Origin: Enoplolaimus lenunculus
Taxonomy: Eukaryota; Nematoda; Enoplea; Enoplida; Thoracostomopsidae
Assembly (NCBI GenBank): GCA_030248215.1
Contig: JASANG010001667.1
Coordinates: 1 to 64,000 of the forward strand
Direction of reading: 5' to 3'
Length of the DNA stretch: 64,000 nt
This document shows, piece by piece, positions 25,437 to 37,598 of the stretch (the first letter of the stretch is position 1; every line of letters begins with the position of its first letter). The position numbers and the translations under genes are program-made. A model generated the notes under the pieces. That model searched no databases. It saw only the letters and a list, made by a program, of their open reading frames with translations, and was not told the DNA's origin.

Positions 25437-25729
25437 GCGAAAAATTATCAGTTTACTATCTATAACCCCTTCTCACATTGAGTCGCCTGTAGGCAACTCA
25501 GCCCAGTTTATATATACGTTAAATAGTATATATCGCACCGTGTTTAACAATTGCAACACGTATACATAGTACTAAATCACAACAAGACGTGAGAGCCCCC
25601 TCGGGCTCGAGCGTCAAGCTCCTATAGCTGAGTGGTGATGGTATACGCCTCCCACTCCAGTCACTGGGGTTCGAATCCTAGCAATAGAAGTAGGTCTCCG
25701 GGGAAATAGAAAATATTCATGTGGAAAAG
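25437..25729 (+). mobile_element. tRNA-module repeat, copy 1
   Basis: A 293-bp element flanked on both sides by GATTAA. A second copy in inverse orientation lies at 46757-47046. A tRNA-like block occupies about 25618-25690, with an A box (TAGCTGAGTGGT, from 25625) and a perfect B box (GGTTCGAATCC, 25668-25678). The block sits about 180 bp from the start and near the 3' end, unlike a classical SINE where the tRNA head comes first. No coding frame. Confidence 0.7.
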
Positions 25730-26614
25730 GATTAAAGACAAATATTTCTGAAATACAAGACAAATATGTCTGAAATAAAAGACTTGTTTTGCTGATTTTT
25801 AAGACATATATATGTCTTGGAAACAAGACTTGCCAAATAAGTTGTTCAAAATTAAAAGATAAGCTCAACAAATTCCCTAAAAATCAGAAAATATAAATTC
25901 TTGAATAAAGGCAACAATTTCTAAAAAGAAAGAAATTTATATAGATTGTAAATAGTAACTTCTAGAATATATGAGATTTATGTTTTAATTATTTTAGACA
26001 CAAATTTCTGAGCTTTTAAGGCTATTAATGACTGAAAAACAAGACATTAATGCCTTAAAAATTTAAGAAAAATTAATTAAAAATAACGAAATTTCGATAT
26101 ATATTCCTAAATTGTAGTGCACAAAAATAAGTCCAGGACGAAATATACTGTGGTGACCTTAAGAGGGGGTCCCCTTTTAGAGTCTCAATCAATAAGAGTC
26201 CGTATCATTATTAAGAGTCCGTAAACGGATAGAGTTCCTAAACCCTAATTAGAGTCCATATATGTCAGCTATCCCTAATTGTAGTGCATAAATGGAGTCC
26301 AGGACGAAATATACTGTAGTGACCTAAATAAGAGGGAGGTCCCCTTTTTGTGGGGGGTAATAAGAGAGGGACGGTCCCCATTTTGAGTCCGAATCAATAA
26401 GAGTCCGCATCCCTAATAAGAGTCCGTGAGCGGATAGAGTCCCTATGCTCTAATTAGAGTCCGTAAATGTCAATTTTTCCTAACTGTACCGCATATTAAA
26501 TGACTCCAGGACCAAATAATTTGAGTTCGAAACTTTAAAGCATACGTAAATTTTGAAAGTACATTCCTATGTATATTAACCTTGTATTATTGCTCTACTG
26601 GCACAAAACAAATA

Positions 26615-26775
26615 AACGTTTAATTCAACGGATAATTGCAGTACCGGATATATATCAGTAACGAAGGGTGGCGGAACGTGGCTTAAAATAAATAATAGTC
26701 CGTAACCGAATAACAAGGGGGGTACCCTCTGGAGAGGCCAAATAAATATCAGCCCCCCACTTATTCGGGTCACTA
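26615..26775 (+). mobile_element. Dispersed repeat (GGGGTACCCTCT family)
   Basis: Shares the run from aacgtttaattcaacgg to the gggtcactacag end with 1235-1400, and in reverse with 11300-11420 and 37965-38060. Flanking 26130-26560 has related blocks (agagtccgtaaacggatag). No coding frame is present. Confidence 0.6.
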
Positions 26776-28214
26776 CAGTAGACTTCATAAATGTCAATAA
26801 TCCCTAATTGTAGTCCATAGATGGCCAGCGGATATCTTCTATGACAACAATCATCAAGAACACTTCACCAAGAGCATAAAGATATGGACTACTTTTCCGC
26901 CATCCATAGCCTCGTGTTGAACTTGATATAAAGCACCCAAGAAAGAAAGCAAGATTTTGCTCACCGCGTTATAATGGTATTGAACTTACTTTATGAGAGA
27001 CATCCCATGGTGCAACAAGAGGTAAAAGTACCGGACGAAAGTCAACGATACAACCCAGTCTCCCTAGGCTCCGGCAGAAAATCGACCTCTCGATCATTTC
27101 TTATAGTTTTACAAAAATTGTAAAAAATTAAAATCAGCTAATTAAGCATTACTTAAGCAGGAAATTTCGCTTCATCTATATCCCCATCCCCGACAATTTG
27201 TATTAACGTCCTGCTCCGAAAATTTCGTTTGCCTTCGACTCCGGAATTTTTTACCTCCGGTAATCGTTAGTCGGAAAGAACCTAACAAACTATATCACGC
27301 TTAAAAAGCGGCCGTAGATAGGAATGAGTTTGCAATTTCTGATTAGCTACTGCGTAGAATCTTCAAAATTTATATCTTTGAAAGTTGCTAGTTGATCTCG
27401 TTTGGAACCGAATTTCAAATGAAAATAATTCTGCATCTGCCTGATGAACGGTGAAAACAATTGTTCAGTCTCATCGATTCAACACGGGTACAAAGCAGCA
27501 TACAGTACTGAGCGTGCTTCATCATTATACCTTATCATGAGTCTGTAAAAGACGTCGAGACACAAGTCACACTTTTTACAATGTAGCGGATTAGCAACGA
27601 AATTAAAATACACATATCTAACAGAGATTTACAGCATGCATAAATCAGGATACAACCGGAAGTAAATAATAATTAATTTGTTTTGAGTTTTAGCAAATAT
27701 CTTTAGTACTGTACAGAAATTTTGGTTTAAAGCTTATTTTTTTATGAAATCCCGAAAATTTACACGCAAAATTGTACCAAAAGTTAAATCCAATCGCACA
27801 GAACATCATTTTAGGACTATACAAATTTCGCTACCCAAGTTACCGGAACTTCTGGTAAAAATTCCACTAGAGCCGAAAGTCGATTCTTGGCCATAGTCGA
27901 CGACAGACGTCCATTTGTACGATGATAAATACATATTTTTGAAGTCCTTTTCGAGTGACTATGTGAAAACCCAACATTCTACTATATTGAGCGTTGTGAC
28001 AAATCAAAATCTCTTTTTAGGAAGTTTTGTTTGTCTTCGTGGTTAATGATCTGAGGACACACCAAACACTGCACTATCAAAGTGGGCATTAACAGAGATG
28101 GGGCTCCGACAAGAAGGTACCATTTTTTACATCCACGTAAACGTTATAACGTGAATGATTCCTTATTGCCACATTCTGCCAAAACCAGCAATGAAACCAA
28201 TCGCTGCTGTTGCG

Positions 28215-31200
28215 TTACACTGGAATATTGTAAATGTTCATGCTTTTATCGTCAGAAACAGAGACAAGTCGTGAGCTGTTCGTGTTAAACCGCACACTCC
28301 ATACCTGAAACATTAGAGCGCACATTCCACGCCTGACAAGGTAGAGTTCCGCATAGGCGTGAAACTACACGAATAACAAAAAGTATCAAATTCATGTGGA
28401 ACGTGAAAACGTCGCATTATGCAACCAATGGTATAAAACATAAAAATATATGCTATTTTCGAGGGATCAAAGGCGAATAGAGGAGCCTTAAGTTTCAAAC
28501 GAATTGCTCCATATTACTACATCAGTGTATAAACAGATTGTAGTCAATACAAAGGAAACAGACAACGAATGTAGCAGCACAAAAGCTTAAAAAAGATGTT
28601 TTATTTTTCCGCCAATACAATCTAGGCATGACAATATTCCCAGGGCTTCTAAAATTTTACGCAAAATTAGCGGAGGCACTCAAATTTTATAACTTTTTAA
28701 CATTTTGGATGAATTTCGTTATTTTTATTAAAAAACCGAGTAATTGCAGTGGGTGTATACGTGGTTTACAGGAAATTTCGACATAGAAATGACAAAAATC
28801 ACGGTATTTCAATAACAGAAACAAACACCGATTTTTACAGGAAATTGATATCTGGTTACAGCTTGCTACAGAATCAAAATTAAACAAACACTTAGAAGCT
28901 AAAATTTTACATCTTTCAAAATGAATAACAACAAAATGCACCAGTGTGCAATTATTGTATTAGCCTTTCGAAGGTGCAAAAAGCCATAAATTACAAAAAG
29001 CACCTTTTCATCAAATTCCATCTTCTTCAGGTTCAGGTAGTGGGTAATTGCCCTCATACTCATCAACAGCACACTTTGGCACTAGTGAGTAGTGATATGT
29101 AGTACAAATTATTATTGAACAATATGACAAAAAGTAACCTGATCGCTGTGTTCGTTAAAGGTATGCATCATTTCTCGCGTTGTCAAGTCCCATAATCGCA
29201 CTGTGTTGTCTGCAGAGCTGAAATTTAGCAAAGCGTAGAAAATCTTACCAATTTCGCAACTCCAAACGAGGAATATAGAAAGAACTGCAGAGTAATATAT
29301 ACCTGCAGCAAAATCCAACAAGACATTTTAAGGTTGAAGTTGCGCTGTTTCAACATAAATCGCTAACCTATACTCTTATGCTTAACATAACAATGTTCGC
29401 ACAGAACAAACAAATTTACGTTCAGCATTAAATAACGTAAATTGTACCTCACATATCGTTTAACGGTTTAACTCTACAAACCACTGAGCATTTTCGCACA
29501 CAATATCACATTCTTGATTTGTAACATCTCACAAAAGGTTATCATACTAAGTTACCGACTAAAATCTATTTACCCTGAGGCAACATATCGACCGTCTGTT
29601 GACACTGAAACGGATAAAACCCACGATGTATGACCAGGAAGAGTACCAACCAAAGATGCAGCGGAAGAGCTGAAAATTTTGAAATAAAATAATTTACTAT
29701 AACACCAAATAGCCTCCAAGTTTAGTTTATTACATAAGACGGAGGCGTATAAACGGAAAGAACCACACTCTAAGTGAATGATTGATTCTTGATAAAAGCA
29801 TAAATCGGCCCGTTATTTCTGTCAGCACCTTGTATTGCTTACTTACAGTTTGCAAACAATCTTAGTGAGTAGGTGTAGAACATTGGTAAATGACTACGAA
29901 ACTGAAAAGCACTTGGCTTCTGCTACAAAACACAACCACAAGGCTAAATATAAACATTTGCATACATATCGTGTATCTTTAGGTATTTATCGTCAGATGC
30001 ACTAATTATCGATCGACTGTCGGGGGCAAAAGCAATACTTCTGATTGGCAACGCATGTCCTTAACATGAAAAACAGCGAATTTGCGTATTAATTTTGGCA
30101 TCATATGCCATGTAAATAACGTATTGAAATTTAAAAATTTACACGAAATAATCAGATTATTAACTTCAGTGTGTCCACTGTTATTTAAAACCAAAAATTA
30201 AGGAAATTTAAAGCTTTTTTGGCAAATTTGAGGAATTTTGAATCATAATTGGAAAATTATTTGCGTGCTTTCGAATAGTTTTTCACAAAATGCGAATGAA
30301 CAAGAACCTTCGTAGCTTCAACACAGCATGTTTTTGGATTCCGGAGAATAGATGTGGACCAGAAAGTAATAAATCAGGGCGGTCCGCGGGCCAGTGGCTG
30401 ACAGCCGGTCCGGACGCACACCAGTACTCTCCTTAACCGACCGGAGCACTGACTGAGCGGACCAATATTGTGTTGAGGAATTCCGGACCGGTGTCACGGT
30501 TTAATTCTTCCCCTGGAAAAATGAAACTAGATTAATTCTCACAAAACAATTAGACCAGGTTAATTCTTTCACACATGCCGCTTTAAATTTATCCAAATAA
30601 AGGCGCGGTTTAATTCTTCCAATGTATAATTTTCCCCCGGATGAATTATACCAAAATAACCTTCCCGAACCTTTGGTTTAAAGCACTGCTGTATTTGTAA
30701 TATGCATTATGTACGCATATACTGCAGTCTTCGGGCACATTTGTGTGCAATGTTATGTGTATATAAAAAAGTAAATGTGTTTTTAACTGAATTTTTCGAA
30801 TAACACGTATATAATTTGGGAAATTTCCATTTCGCTAAAACTAGAAACAAGTAATTTGTTCTGCAAACGGTCGTGAACACGGTGGCAACAAATTCGGATT
30901 CTGCAAAGACTGTGTGAAAAAGCCGAATCCAAATCCGAATCCAACGATGTTTGGCAATATATGTTTTGTTATATAAAAATCAATATTTCTTGTTTCGGGC
31001 CACAACTCACAGAATTGAAGACGGCCATGAAAAAATTGGGTTTGAAAAAAAGTAGACTTCATGGAGTAATAAATGTTATAAGTTTTGCAGGTCGAACGAC
31101 AATATTCAAACTTTATGAAGTTGGTATTCTATGTTTCGTTTGCAAGCAATAATTGTAGCTATACAAAGACAACAGCTTATGCTAACGACTGAAATATAAT

Positions 31201-33913
31201 CAGGCACTAACCTTCCATGGTATGCAGCAAAGTATAAGTCGCAACGTCGAAGATATATATGATGCCTTCTATTGAAGCGCATGCCAAGTACTTTCCATCA
31301 TGACTCTAAAATCTACATTCACCTCATGAAATAACAAAAGTTCACGAAAAACGCGTTTTGCAAATGCTTGCAATCAGGTGCGAAATTCTAACTTGATACA
31401 TTTTTTAGCATTTCTTATTTGGCGAGTGGCGCAGTAACAATCACAGAAGTAGAAGGAAATCATCAAAATGTATGCTCAGCGGCGGATTTCTTTAACTCTC
31501 CAATTAGTTATGGTGTCGTTTTCCGTCTCCTTCTCAAGAGCGAAGCGAACCGGCGTTCCGATCGAGTACGCCATGACCAAAGCAGAGATAAGACGTAACA
31601 CCAATACAATCTGGCGAACGACCCCACAGCATCAATGGTACGGACGGAGATGGCACGGCCTCGACAGCTGGCCACTTGAAGTGCTCAAAGTGTTGCGAGA
31701 GAACGGTCGCCTAGGCGACCATTGATATAACGATAAGCGTTTGAAGATAAAGAAACGAGAAAGAAAAGAAGACAGCAATGTACTAAGGTTTACATTGTTT
31801 CGGTCATACGGTCTGCCTTACAAATTGTCCTTCGAATAGCGTAGTCAGTAAAATTCAACATCTGCCAGACCTATCAAAAAAATAGCAAACACTTGTAAAT
31901 GTGTGGCACCGAACTCGCGCTTTAACCGATGACGAATTCGAATCCGAACCCATTGCCGTTTTGCCGAATCCTTATCTTGCTTTTGGAAACTCTTTATTCA
32001 GATAATGTACAAACCTAATCTTATGCAGGCAATAGAAACATGCGAATTTTGAAGTATTAAAATATATACAATTGACGTTTTAATCACAAGTACTAAACGG
32101 TTTCGAAAAATGGTTCAATCTCTTCTAACTCAATTGCAAAGCCACAAACAAGCGTTATCGAACCTTGCTGGATTTAACTTTTTCAGAACCGAATCCAAAC
32201 TTCAATTTTTGCCGAATCAAACACCCAATCCGAACTTTGGCTGCCACTCTAGCTGCTATCTATAAAATTTTAACCTAAATAATATATGATAATATAATAA
32301 TGTTCAACTTACATAAGCTAAACTGAGCGCGAATTTGCCACCAGTGTCAAGTGATAACTCGCGTTCGCGATTTTCAATATTGTATACATTGACACGACCA
32401 GACTGAGAGCCGGTGGAAAATGTTTTCTCGTTCGGTGCTAACGCCACTGTCCAGGCATCAACTGAGAAGGAAAAATGGTTAGTATTTCGCAAAGGGAACG
32501 TTACCTTTTGTTACACAACATGCTCCTAATAAGCACTGCATGTCACACTAAAACAGTACGTAATCATTTTGTAACGCTGGGACATTACACATCTCAAAAA
32601 TTCAAATACCCTAAGAACATCATGATCGAAAATATATTTCAGTAGCTGGCTAGTAACAAGTACAAGTATAGATTTTGCATTAGATTCAGTTTCTGCTAAC
32701 CTGGACCACAATCAATACATCCTTTATCACCAAACAATGACGATCCCGAGCTGATATCCCACGCATTAATTGAGCAATCAATAGAACTAGATACGGCTAC
32801 TAAAACGAATAATATACACTACACATTCTATTATTAAAAATAAAAAATTACAAAAATCTACAAAATGTAAATGGCGACCCATGCAACTGTTACTTTTCAG
32901 AATCCTAAATCGTATTTTAATGCTATTGCATTGCTCACGCCAAAATGGTAGTAGATTTCGGTATAAAATATACTGAATCAATAAACTTTCAGTTGGTGAC
33001 AGCTTTAGGACATTGTATACAAATCAATGTCGAACGACTTATAAACATTATTACCACTTCAACGTCGTTTTTTGAGATGATTACAATAAAAGCAATATTT
33101 CATGTCGGTTATCATAACGATAATGCAAAAAGCGCATCTGTACATTAGACAAAAGACTAAACATACTAAACAGCTTGGGATAGACTTACTGCTTCCATTG
33201 TGTCTTGAATCCACTGATATTACACCTAAATTATGTCTTGTAAGTGAATGCACTTGTCTAATATCAATATCATCCCTAAAAAAGGTAAAACAATCGAGAT
33301 GAAAGAACAATATATAAAAATACAGAGTATAAAATTCTGATCGTAACTGGTAATAAGAACTGGACGCAAGTAGCAGCAGCAAAGTAGTATAAAATATCGC
33401 ATCCCCACAGTGACTTTAGCTAAAATGCAGACAAAATTTTTTTGAAGTTTGCCATACCAGCATATGCACGTATAGACTTAAACTCAACTCCTATTCTCAA
33501 AGGCACAAAGGTAATGACCATCTAGTAGAAGACAGAACAAATACACAGACTAAGCGAAGTCTTAAAACAAACCATTGCCAAATCTTCACGTGGTTGTCTA
33601 ATGATCCAGTAACAATATAATCAATACGGTCTTCAACCGACTTGGACCAGCTACAGCTCCAGATTGATTCTTCATGTGCTGTAAAAGCACGATATATAAA
33701 TTAGAACCAAAACAATAAGGTTCGCAAACTATTTTGCATGAAAACATACGTAATGATGCAAAGGTTTACTTTAAACAGTATACAATATATCTGTAAATTT
33801 TAGTATATACCAACTTTTATGCAGTTAGCGAAATCTCAAAAACTTAAAGATGTCATTTCGGTTAAAAATAACTAGCCTTTACCTTGTTCTTTCTTTGAAA
33901 TCACAGAAAACAT
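28215..33913 (-). CDS. SKIC8: SKI8/WDR61 WD40 protein
   Basis: Exons in transcription order: 33913-33883, 33678-33573, 33275-33190, 32799-32701, 32461-32313, 31305-31212, 30059-29966, 29669-29574, 29217-29139, 28304-28215; 924 nt, 307 aa, every phase agrees. Human WDR61 is 305 aa. The match is collinear: SKKEQAHEESIW (human KQEQAHDDAIW), [69 protein letters not shown], and the last strand VWSVRF to MNIYNIPV. It forms a seven-bladed propeller that serves as a scaffold of the cytoplasmic SKI complex (exosome RNA decay) and the nuclear PAF1 complex (transcription elongation). The start ATG at 33913 is in a 31-nt exon, as expected from the human N-terminus. The last exon lies 835 bases from its neighbour and was found by its VW start. 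Confidence 0.97.
31468..31725 (+). CDS. Intronless ORF nested in a SKIC8 intron
   Basis: An 85-codon frame on the strand opposite SKIC8, inside its 32312-31306 intron. It is clearly richer in G+C than its surroundings and looks codon-structured. I do not recognise the protein. Visible features: a hydrophobic segment (about residues 9-22, [16 protein letters not shown]) that could be a signal peptide or anchor, then basic pairs at RAKR, EIRR and WYGRR. A Gly followed by a basic pair is the amidation and cleavage pattern of peptide-hormone precursors. A chance frame or a retrocopy of another gene remains possible. Confidence 0.4.
   Translation: MYAQRRISLTLQLVMVSFSVSFSRAKRTGVPIEYAMTKAEIRRNTNTIWRTTPQHQWYGRRWHGLDSWPLEVLKVLRENGRLGDH
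31898..32253. mobile_element. GGATTCGG hAT-like element
   Basis: Ends read GTGTGGCACCGAACTCG and, reverse-complemented from the right side, AGAGTGGCAGCCAAAGTTCGG-type sequence. The interior carries repeated CCGAATCC blocks as at 15475 and 23310-23520. It lies in the SKIC8 intron beside the nested ORF. Confidence 0.5.
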
Positions 33914-35324
33914 TATTCAACGATACACTGTTGTATTGTAATAAAAATATGCGTACTATATGTTTGCATTAAAATGTAAGTACGTCCGTACTTAACACTT
34001 TACAGAACTGCTAAAGAGATCTGCATTCCAAAGATATTCTCCCTCGAAAACCAAACAGTGTTTCTGTTCAGGCTTCGCAAGACAAAGGAACATCAATAGT
34101 TGCAGAGTTGTGATAAGAAAAATTATTCTGATTTAATTTGTTATTAAAACTTTGTTTTTTGTAATTTTTAGAAAAAGTTGTATACAAATATGTAATTACC
34201 ATAGCTAGTCGATATTATTGTGTGATGCTAGTGACACTATGCAATAGATTACGTGTCACTGCGTTGTTTGTTCTACTGAAATTGCTAACCAAGACAGTAA
34301 TATTTTGTAATAACCTCCCAAGCATTATAGCTTACAACAGGCTGCTTTTTGGTGGATTGAAATGAAGCAAGTGTACGCTTTAGACTTATATTTTGTTTAG
34401 GCTTAGGCGCACGCTAGGAGTAGACTTATCATTAAACCTCACCGTATCTCATGTAAAAGAAAGAAACTAGGTAAAAGTGCCCCTAGAAGGGACAGATTGT
34501 GATATGTTTCGCTTGAAGCATGTAAAAGAGTTTGAACAAGGAGGGTTAGTTAGGCCATAGATCAGTAGGTAATGCTTATAATATTAGCTCCATAACTTCT
34601 ATGAAAATAGTGGCCATCTATATCGTTGACGGCTGTCTTTCAGTGTTAACACGCTTACGGTAAGTGAAACAGGAAACATATAGGCCCAACGAACTTCAAA
34701 GTGTTAAGCTATAAATTGACACTATGGGTTTTTAAGGCGTTCTAAAGTCCAACGCTCAACATGCCTTTCGTAAACAGTCAGTTGCTTTTTAAAAGTTATC
34801 TCAATTGAGTGCCAGCAGAACGTGTTCTTTGAAATATTTAACAACGTTTGAATTGTATTTTCTAGTTGAGTAGCTTAAATATGTCACGGCACAGAACACA
34901 ATTTGGAAGTTTCTCGACTTCACATCATCAAATTGTCCTGGTAAAGATGGCTAAAATAGTTGAACACGTTAGGTTTGACATTTTTTATTCGATTATAAAA
35001 AGACGCAATTTTTAATCTTGCAATATTGAAATATTTACTAATCAAATTTTAGAAACATAATATTTTAAAACTCAAAAACCTCCTCTTCCAACGAAGAACT
35101 CTAGATTAGATCACTTATAAACTGAAAATTGTAAAACCCAACAAAGGCTAAAATTAAGCTGGTAGGTGATGTCCGCTGGGCCCATATGTTTCTTGTGTCG
35201 CTGACCGTAAGCGTGTTAACACTGAAAGACAGCCGTCTGTCAGGACTGCACGGTCGGGACGGCCCCTTTGCTCGAAGTACTGTGAATATACATGATTTTC
35301 CTCTTAATTTTCTCCGAAAGATAT

Positions 35325-35396
35325 GGCCACGCCGGGAATCGAACCTAGGACCTCTCGCTCACGAGTCAAGCGCGCTACCCATTACACCACGCGGCC
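35325..35396 (-). other. tRNA-like module in first LTR copy
   Basis: 72 nt whose ends pair as a 7-bp acceptor-like stem (GGCCGCG with CGTGGCC). It has an A-box-like TGGTGTAATGGGTAGCGC and a B box GGTTCGATTCC. The anticodon arm is poorly formed, so it is a tRNA-derived relic or promoter module rather than a functional tRNA. Confidence 0.75.
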
Positions 35397-35676
35397 GATA
35401 TCCTAATTTCTTCTGGTGGTATATGTGCACAAGTATGTATGTCTTAACATTACACACTCTGCACATACACAAGCCGCGTATATATACTCACATTCCCCCT
35501 TCTTTAGGCGGTCGCCCCGGACCGCGAATCCAAACTTCTCCGAATCGATGAGCCTGCAATTTACAGCGCCCATCTCGGTGGGACCTCCATGTCAGAACTG
35601 CACGGTCGGGACGGCCCCTTTCCTCGAAGTACTGTGAATATACATGATTTTCCTCTTAATTTTGTCCGAAAGATAT

Positions 35677-35748
35677 GGCCACGCCGGGAATCGAACCTCG
35701 GACCTCTCGCTCGCGAGTCAAGCGCGCTACCCATTACACCACACGGCC
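35677..35748 (-). other. tRNA-like module in second LTR copy
   Basis: Same 72-nt block as in the first LTR, with the same B box GGTTCGATTCC and the same acceptor-like terminal pairing. Confidence 0.75.
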
Positions 35749-36850
35749 GATATCCTAATTTCTTCTGGTGGTATATGTGCACAAGTATGTAATGTGTTAA
35801 CATTACTCACTCTGCACATACACAAGCCGCGTATATATACTCACACCGTCAAAGATATAGATGACAACTATTTTCATAGAAGTTATGGAGCTAATATTAT
35901 AAGCATTACCTGCTGATCTATGGTCTAACTAACCCTCCTTGTTCAAACTCTTTTACATGCTTCAAGCGAAACATATCACAATCTGTCCTTCTAGGGGCAC
36001 TTTTACCTAGTAGAAAACGCGAATCTAACAAGTATCAAATTTCTTGTAAAATGGAATTAAACGCCCAAACGCTAGCTTAGTCTTTCTTTGCAAGCTTATA
36101 ATGTTGCTAACTCAACTCACAATTTACGGCTTCTAAAGACAATCCTCGATAAACGTAACAGTATACGGTACCTTCCTATACAATTCTTAATACAGTTTGA
36201 AGCCGCGTTCTGTTTCGTTTTTACAGTTAACATATATGATCGATTCATAATATCATTGCATCCGCCATTTAGTCTTTGAAGTTTTTTACAAAGCCCGCAG
36301 ACATTTGCATGTCTCAATTGTGTTGGAGGAAAAATAAAACGTCGTTGTAACTTTTATTTTCTCTTATATGTATACTATCCGTTTTTAACACTATGCATAA
36401 TAGGTTCAGCGTATACTTTCTTGTAAACATAAGCTCAGACTTTTTCTGTGCTGCACTTAGGCTTGGGAACAGACCAGAATAATGTTATTAACGCTTGGCT
36501 GCAGTGGCGGAAAAAACGACATTGATCTTGTGGTGTTAGCACTTTCCAGCGAGTAAGTATAAGCTTAGTAAAATGCGTTTTGGCGGTAGCTCTTCGGAGG
36601 GAGCATAGGGACAATGTGGAGTGGACACTGTTTGGACTAACTACGGAGTTCAGATAGACTGTACTATAATCGTCAAGCGAATCTACGACAATTCGTCGCC
36701 CGACTGCTTGTCCACCGACATTTCGTTGCCCGACATCTCGTCAACCTCAACAACTTGTCGCCCCGACGACTCGTCGCCTCCGACAGCTTGTCGTCCATAG
36801 TTGAGTGTTATTTACAATTTTTGAGCACACATAAACTTAGATGAGAAGCA

Positions 36851-37028
36851 GGTTACAACCGGAGGTCTGCCTCCAGCTCGGGCAGAAAAATCGGCCTCCG
36901 GCTCCGGGTCCAGCCCCGGTAGAATTTTTGCCGGAGAACCATCATTTATACTACCTAATTTCGCCTCACGTCTTTCGTTGACCTCCGGCTCCGGCTTCGG
37001 TATTTTTTACCTCCGGTTGCACCCTGAT
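36851..37028. mobile_element. CCGGAGGT hAT-like MITE
   Basis: Ends CAGGTTACAACCGGAGGT and, reverse-complemented, CAGGGTGCAACCGGAGGT form inverted repeats of the same type as the hAT MITE at 58539-58923. The interior is CCGGCTCCGG-rich. Relatives are seen near 27050-27260, 47682-48080, 48613-49190 and 61254-61563. Confidence 0.65.
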
Positions 37029-37598
37029 TGAATCATGAAAACGAAATTTTGAATGTGACATTTTTATTTTTTGAAAACATGAAAATTCGTATAAAGGATC
37101 ACGAACCAGTTCCATATATGCCGCAAATCAGACTTTAAAACAAACTAAACTTTACCCGCGACAGATTTCCTATACCTGCGGAAATCCGGGCAAAATTGCA
37201 GTTTTAACCCACGCTAAACTTTTGAGATTTAAGATGCAAAACATATATGCTGCTAGTTAGTCAGCGTCGAAAAAGTGAAAGCTCTGTGCTTTGTTTAAAG
37301 TTGGCTGTGACATTTTGTTGTTTCTTCGATGCTATTATGCGTAAAATTCATTTGAGCTACAACGCAACACTTTAAAGTGCAAATCTTTGGTCGTGAATAA
37401 ATCTTTTTTAGCGTGGGTAAACCCACGGGTAAAGAATTCTTATTTTCCTGGATAAAGCGCGGGTCGAGTAAAAAATTCTTACCCACATCCCACTCTGCAC
37501 GCAGGTATAAACGTGCTACTTAGGTATTCTGTTACAATTTTATCGTGCATGTTGTAAGATTGTGTTTCCATCTGTTTATGTAGCAACCTCTTGTGCTA

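Larger units (their letters stand above)
24557..28214. other. Repeat-rich intergenic stretch
   Basis: Between the C1orf21 homologue and SKIC8. It holds an AC-rich low-complexity tract (25140-25316), a tRNA-module element (25437-25729), an AT-rich stretch with many AAGACA words (25740-26090), repeat copies with agagtccgtaaacgg words (26130-26830), and Gly/Pro-like CCGG-rich hAT fragments near 27050-27260 and 27650-27890. I see no host exon. Confidence 0.5.
35238..35845 (-). mobile_element. TRIM: miniature LTR retroelement with tRNA-like LTR module
   Basis: Looks whole as a non-coding element. Two direct LTRs (35238-35492, 255 bp; 35590-35845, 256 bp) are roughly 96% identical, which suggests a moderately young insertion. 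On the minus strand each starts TGTGAG and ends CTGACA. The 97-bp interior (35493-35589) begins at once with TGGAGGTCCCACCGAGAT, the complement of the 3' end of tRNA-Gln (primer-binding site), and ends with the purine tract AAAGAAGGGGGAA. Target duplications CCGTC lie at 35233-35237 and 35846-35850. No gag or pol frame is present, so movement would have relied on another element. Each LTR holds a 72-nt tRNA-like block (minus strand, 35325-35396 and 35677-35748). Confidence 0.92.
34466..36011. mobile_element. Foldback element with long inverted arms
   Basis: The left arm (34466 to about 34683) is matched in reverse by the right arm (35851-36011 followed inward by 35188-35237). Both outer ends read CTAGGTAAAAGTGCCCC. 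The right arm is interrupted by the TRIM at 35238-35845, which shows the foldback element is the older of the two. The 500-base centre has no recognisable coding frame. Confidence 0.8.
33914..37598. other. Intergenic stretch between formin and SKIC8
   Basis: Dominated by the foldback element at 34466-36011 and its inserted TRIM. Further parts are an ACAATTCGTCGCCC array (36670-36790), a hAT-like MITE (36851-37028), and a GGGTAAACCCACGGGT repeat (about 37135-37498). I find no host exon here. Confidence 0.55.

Noticed and set aside
35325-35396. A functional tRNA gene
   Set aside because: Terminal pairing and B box are good, but the anticodon arm is poor and the block recurs inside every LTR copy, so it is part of the mobile element.
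35186-35803. Several 67-121-codon frames on both strands
   Set aside because: They fall inside the TRIM and its tRNA-like blocks; no gag, protease or reverse transcriptase motif is present.
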